In this document: piece by piece, positions 60,057 through 64,000 of the stretch | How positions within the stretch are numbered: the stretch's first letter is position 1 | Layout: each line of letters begins with the position of its first letter | Assembly: GCF_029227915.1 (NCBI RefSeq) | Contig: NC_079880.1 | Location: 5,830,001-5,894,000 of the forward strand | Direction of reading: 5' to 3' | DNA: 64,000 nucleotides | DNA from: Hydractinia symbiolongicarpus | Lineage: Eukaryota; Cnidaria; Hydrozoa; Anthoathecata; Hydractiniidae | Position numbers and translations under genes: made by a program | The notes under the pieces: generated by a model | What the model was told of the DNA's origin: nothing | Seen by the model: only the letters and a program-made list of their open reading frames with translations | The model's database searches: none

Positions 60057-63000
60057 TTGTATACATTCGACTATACGGGCGAAGCCCGGGATTTACGGGA
60101 AATCGCGGGATTTCGTTTGCCGGCGATTAAACCTCTTTTATTAAGCGTCTCATCAAATATGAAAACATTTTTGAAAACTGCAAGTCTCATGCGTTTTAGT
60201 GGTGAAAAGATAATTGAAAAAATCGTTTCGGAAATGAGTTTACTCACAGGGTACTTTCTTTGTATACATTCGACTATACGGGCGAAGCCCGGGATTTACG
60301 GGAAATCGCGGGTTTTCGTTTGCCGGCGATTAAACCTCTTTCATTAAGGTTCTCATCAAAAATGAAAACATTTTTGAAAACTACCAGTCTCATGCATTTT
60401 AGTGGTGAAAATTAATTTAAAATATCGTTTGGGAAATGACTTTACTCCCTGGGTACTTTCTTTGTATACTTTTGACTATACGGGCCAAGCCTGGGATTTA
60501 TGGGAAATCGCGGGTGTTCGTTTGCCGGCGATTAAACAACTTTTATTAAGCGTCTCATCAAAAATGAAAACATTTCTGAAAGCTACAAGTCTCATGCGTT
60601 TTAGTGGTGAAAAAATAATTTAAAAATTCGTTCGGGAAATGAGTTTACTCACAGGGTACTTTCTTTGTATACATTCGACTATACGGGCCAAGCCCGCGAT
60701 TTACGGGAAATCGCGGGTTTTCGTTTGCCGGCGATTAAACAACTTTCATTAAGCGTCTCATCAAAAATGAAAACATTTCTGAAAACTACAAGTCTCATGC
60801 GTTTTAGTGGTGAAAATTAATTTAAAAAATCGTTCGGGAAATGAGTTTACTCCCTGGGTACTTTCTTTGTATACTTTTGACTATACGGGCCGAGTCCGGG
60901 ATTTACGGGAAGTCGCGGGTTTTCGTTTGCCGGCAATTAAACTTCTTTTATTCAGCGTCTCATCAAAAATGAAAACATTTTTAAAAATTACAAGTCTTAT
61001 GGGCTTTAGTGGTGAAATAATAATTTAAAAAATCGTTCGGGAAATGAGTTTACACCCCGGGACTTTCTTTGTATACCTTTGACTATACGGGCCGAGTCCG
61101 GGATTTACGGGAAATCGCAGGTTTTCGTTTGCCGGCGATTAAACTTCTTTTATTCAGCGTCTCATCAAAAATGAAAACATTTTTGAAAACTACAAGTCTC
61201 ATGCGTTTTAGTGGTGAAAAAATAATTTAAAAAATCGTTCGGGAAATGAGTTTACTCCCTGGGTACTTTCTTTGTATACTTTTGACTATACGGGCTGAGT
61301 CTGGGATTTACGGGAAGTGGCGGGTTTTCGTTTGCCGGCGATTAAACTTCTTTTATTCAGCGTCTCATCAAAAATGAAAATATCTTTAAATACTACAAGT
61401 CTCATGGGCTTTAGTGGTGAAATAATAATTTAAAAAATCGTTCGGGAAATGGGTTTACACCCTGGGTACTTTCTTTGGATACTTTTGACTATACGGGCCG
61501 ACTCAGGATTTACGGGAAATCGCAGGTTTTCGTTTGCCGGCGATTAAACTTCTTTTATTCAGCGTCTCATCAAAAATGAAAACATTTTTGAAAACTACAA
61601 GTCTCATGCGTTTTAGTGGTGAAAATTAATTTCAAATATCGTTTGGGAAATGAGTTTACTCCCTGGGTACTTTCTTTGTATACTTTTGTATATTAAGCGT
61701 CTCATCAAATATGAAAACATTTTTGAAAACTGCAAGTCTCATGCGTTTTAGTGGTGAAAAGATAATTGAAAAAATCGTTTCGGAAATGAGTTTACTCACA
61801 GGGTACTTTCTTTGTATACATTCGACTATACGGGCGAAGCCCGGGATTTACGGGAAATCGCGGGTTTTCGTTTGCCGGCGATTAAACCTCTTTCATTAAG
61901 GTTCTCATCAAAAATGAAAACATTTTTGAAAACTACCAGTCTCATGCATTTTAGTGGTGAAAATTAATTTAAAATATCGTTTGGGAAATGACTTTACTCC
62001 CTGGGTACTTTCTTTGTATACTTTTGACTATACGGGCCAAGCCTGGGATTTATGGGAAATCGCGGGTGTTCGTTTGCCGGCGATTAAACAACTTTTATTA
62101 AGCGTCTCATCAAAAATGAAAACATTTCTGAAAACTACAAGTCTCATGCGTTTTAGTGGTGAAAAAATAATTTAAAAATTCGTTCTGGAAATGATTTTAC
62201 TCACAGGGTACTTTCTTTGTATACATTCGACTATACGGGCCAAGCCCGGGATTTACGGGAAATCGCGGGTTTTCGTTTGCCGGAGATTAAACCTCTTTCA
62301 TTAAGCGGCTCATCAAAAATGAAAACATTTTTGAAAACTACAAATCTCATGCGTTTTAGTGGTGAAAAAAAAATTTAAAAAATCCTTCGGGAAATGAGTT
62401 TACTCCCTGGGTACTTTCTTTGTATACATTCGACTATACGGGCCAAGCCCGAGATTTACGGGAAATCGCGGGCTTTCGTTTGCCGGCGATTAAACCACTT
62501 TTATTAAGCGTCTCATCAAAAATAAAAACATTTCTGAAAACTACAAGTCTCATGCGTTTTAGTGGTGAAAAGATAATTTAAAAATTCGTTCGGGAAATGA
62601 GTTTACTCACAGGGTACTTTCTTTGTATACATTCGACTATACGGGCCAAGCCCGGGATTTACGGGAAATCGCGGGTTTTCGTTTGCCGGTGATTAAACAA
62701 CTTTCATTAAGCGTCTCTTCAAAAATGAAAACATTTTTAAAAACTACAAGTCTCATGGGATTTAGTGGTGAAATAATAATTTAAAAAATCGTTCGGGAAA
62801 TGAGTTTACACCACGGGTACTTTCTTTGTATACTTTTGACTATACGGGCCGAGTCCGGGATTTACGGGAAGTCGCGGGTTTTCGTTTGCCAGCGATTAAA
62901 CTTCTTTTATTCAGCGTCTCATCAAAAATGAAAATATCTTTAAATACTACAAGTCTCATGGGCTTTAGTGGTGAAATAATAATTTAAAAAATCGTTCGGG

Positions 63001-64000
63001 AAATGAGTTTACACCCTGGGTACTTTCTTTGTATACTTTTGACTATACGGGCCGACTCGGGATTTACGGGAAATCGCAGGTTTTCGTTTGCCGGCGATTA
63101 AACTTCTTTTATTCAGCGTCTCATCAAAAATGAAAACATTTTTGAAAACTACAAGTCTTATGCGTTTTAGTGTTGAAAAAATAAATTAAAAAATCGTTCT
63201 GGAAATGAGTTTACTCACAGGGTACTTTCTTTGTATACATTCGACTATACGGGCCAAGCCCGGGATTTACAGGAAATCGCGGGTTTTCGTTTGCCGGAGA
63301 TTAAACCTCTTTCATTAAGCGGCTCATCAAAAATGAAAACATTTTTGAAAACTACAAGTCTCATGCGTTTTAGTGGTGAAAAAAAAATTTAAAAAATCCT
63401 TCGGGAAATGAGTTTACTCCCTGTGTACTTTCTTTGTATACATTCGACTATACGGGCCAAGCCCGGGACTTACGGGAAATCGCGGGTTTTCGTTTGCCGG
63501 CGAATAAACCACTTTTATTAAGCGTCTCATCAAAAATAAAAACATTTCTGAAAACTACAAGTCTCATGCGTTTTAGTGGTGAAAAGATAATTTAAAAATT
63601 CGTTCGGGAAATGAGTTTACTCACAGGGTACTTTCTTTGTATACATTCAACTATACGGGCCAAGCCCGGGATTTACGGGAAATCGCGGGTTTTCGTTTGC
63701 CGGTGATTAAACAACTTTCATTAAGCGTCTCATCAAAAATGAAAACATTTCTGAAAACTACAAGTCTCATGCGTTTTATTGGTGAAAATTAATTTAAAAA
63801 ATCGTTCGGGAAATGAGTTTACTCCCTGGGTACTTTCTTTGTATACTTTTGACTATACGGGCCGAGTCCGGGATTTACGGGAAGTCGCGGGTTTTCGTTT
63901 GCCGGCAATTAAACTTCTTTTATTCAGCGTCTCATCAAAAATGAAAACATTTTTAAAAACTACAAGTCTCATGGGATTTAGTGGTGAAATAATAATTTAA
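60057..64000 (+). repeat. 26-monomer HOR of region IV, unit 4 (cut by window end)
   Basis: Unit 4 pairs with unit 3 at +5,403/5,404, including the same 67-bp deletion monomer, and is truncated by the window edge. Its first monomer is a recombinant: an AATAATTTAATAAATCG left part joined to the GGCGAAGCCCGGG type. It has a private 2-bp loss, CCCCGGGACTTTC for CCCCGGGTACTTTC, near 61,060. Confidence 0.83.
61633..61768 (+). repeat. Truncated monomer (136 bp, same deletion), unit 4
   Basis: The junction TTTTGTATATTAAGCG is the same as in the 56,230 monomer and lies 5,403 bp downstream. Two identical deletion junctions at the HOR spacing show descent of units 3 and 4 from one deleted ancestor. Confidence 0.9.

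Larger units (their letters stand above)
1..64000 (+). repeat. Satellite DNA array, 202-203 bp monomer, about 316 copies
   Basis: The same 202-203 bp sequence recurs from the first base to the last, always in the same orientation. Landmarks such as GGGAAATGAGTTTAC, TTTGTATAC, TTTGCCGGCGATTAAAC and AAGTCTCATG return about every 203 bp. Successive A-run starts at 91, 294, 497, 699 and 901 give spacings of 203, 203, 202 and 202. Monomers differ mostly by substitutions and 1-2 bp indels. Both ends of the window lie inside a monomer, so the array continues past both edges. No stretch of even 50 bases falls outside the repeat. The array is AT-rich (about 62% A+T) and CpG-rich. Such a block is typical of eukaryotic centromeric, pericentromeric or subtelomeric heterochromatin; which of these applies cannot be told from the window. 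I do not recognise the family. Confidence 0.98.
40201..64000 (+). repeat. Array region IV: second 26-mer HOR domain
   Basis: From 40.29 kb a new variant, ACGGGCGAAGCCCGGG, appears and recurs to the end of the window; I did not see it upstream. Region IV also has its own markers: TTAATTTCAAATATCG, CATCAAATATGAAAAC, TTAAGGTTCTCATC, GGTGTTCG with AAACAACTTTTATTAAG, and CATCAAAAATAAAAAC. These recur in fixed order with a basic period of 5,268 bp. Four successive units are annotated separately. The lead-in at 40.2-42.6 kb is less regular and contains a one-monomer duplication. Confidence 0.85.

Noticed and set aside
1-64000. CRISPR array
   Set aside because: The repeat is 203 bp with no unique spacers, and all sequence between landmarks is itself repeated.
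1-64000. Spacer repeats of a ribosomal DNA unit
   Set aside because: No 18S, 5.8S, 28S or 5S sequence is seen in 64 kb; a ribosomal array would be expected to show genes in that distance.
1-64000. Telomere or subtelomere repeat
   Set aside because: No short (5-8 bp) telomeric tandem such as TTAGG or TTAGGG was seen. A subtelomeric position cannot be excluded, but nothing in the window supports it.

Overview
The whole 64 kb window is one tandemly repeated satellite DNA array. It holds about 316 head-to-tail copies of an AT-rich (about 62% A+T) monomer of 202-203 bp, all in the same orientation. I found no unique sequence, protein-coding gene, RNA gene, transposon insertion, CRISPR array or inversion. 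An uninterrupted array of this size with higher-order repeats (HORs) points to a eukaryotic chromosome, most likely centromeric, pericentromeric or other heterochromatin. The monomer is rich in CpG (12-13 per copy against about 7 expected from its base composition), which argues against a heavily CpG-methylated genome such as a vertebrate's. I do not recognise the satellite family or the species.

The monomer comes in two main types and many recombinants. Counting from the A-run just before TCGTTCGGG as base 1, type A reads CTCACAGGG near base 29, ATTCGAC near base 52, CCAAGCCCGGG near base 67 and ATTAAGCG near base 127. Type B reads CTCCCTGGG or CACCCTGGG, TTTTGAC, CCGAGTCCGGG and ATTCAGCG at the same places. 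Fixed landmarks are GTATAC (46-51), CGGG tetramers at 12, 63, 74, 83 and 93, GCCGGC (106-111) and an 8-bp-arm dyad (141-160).

Layout: (I) 1 to about 15.2 kb holds the more diverged monomers, a 26-monomer HOR of 5,273 bp in about two copies (2.35-12.9 kb) and a 5-monomer tandem duplication (12.2-14.2 kb). (II) About 15.2-32.3 kb holds two almost identical 37-monomer units of 7,497 bp, with nested 4,255-, 3,648-, 3,242-, 1,216- and 608-bp repeats, ending in a triple 6-monomer (1,216 bp) repeat. (III) About 32.3-40.2 kb is a mosaic: a 20-monomer (4,052 bp) duplication, a displaced copy of the left edge of II and a 4-monomer (813 bp) duplication. (IV) About 40.2-64 kb holds a second 26-monomer HOR of 5,268 bp in four successive units, altered by a one-monomer gain, a 6-monomer duplication and a 67-bp deletion shared by the last two units.

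No genes work together here. The content is structural: a nested record of unequal exchange or amplification, plus conserved short symmetries in the monomer that could position nucleosomes or bind a satellite protein. Boundaries of repeat blocks were located by eye and are good to a few tens of bases at best.
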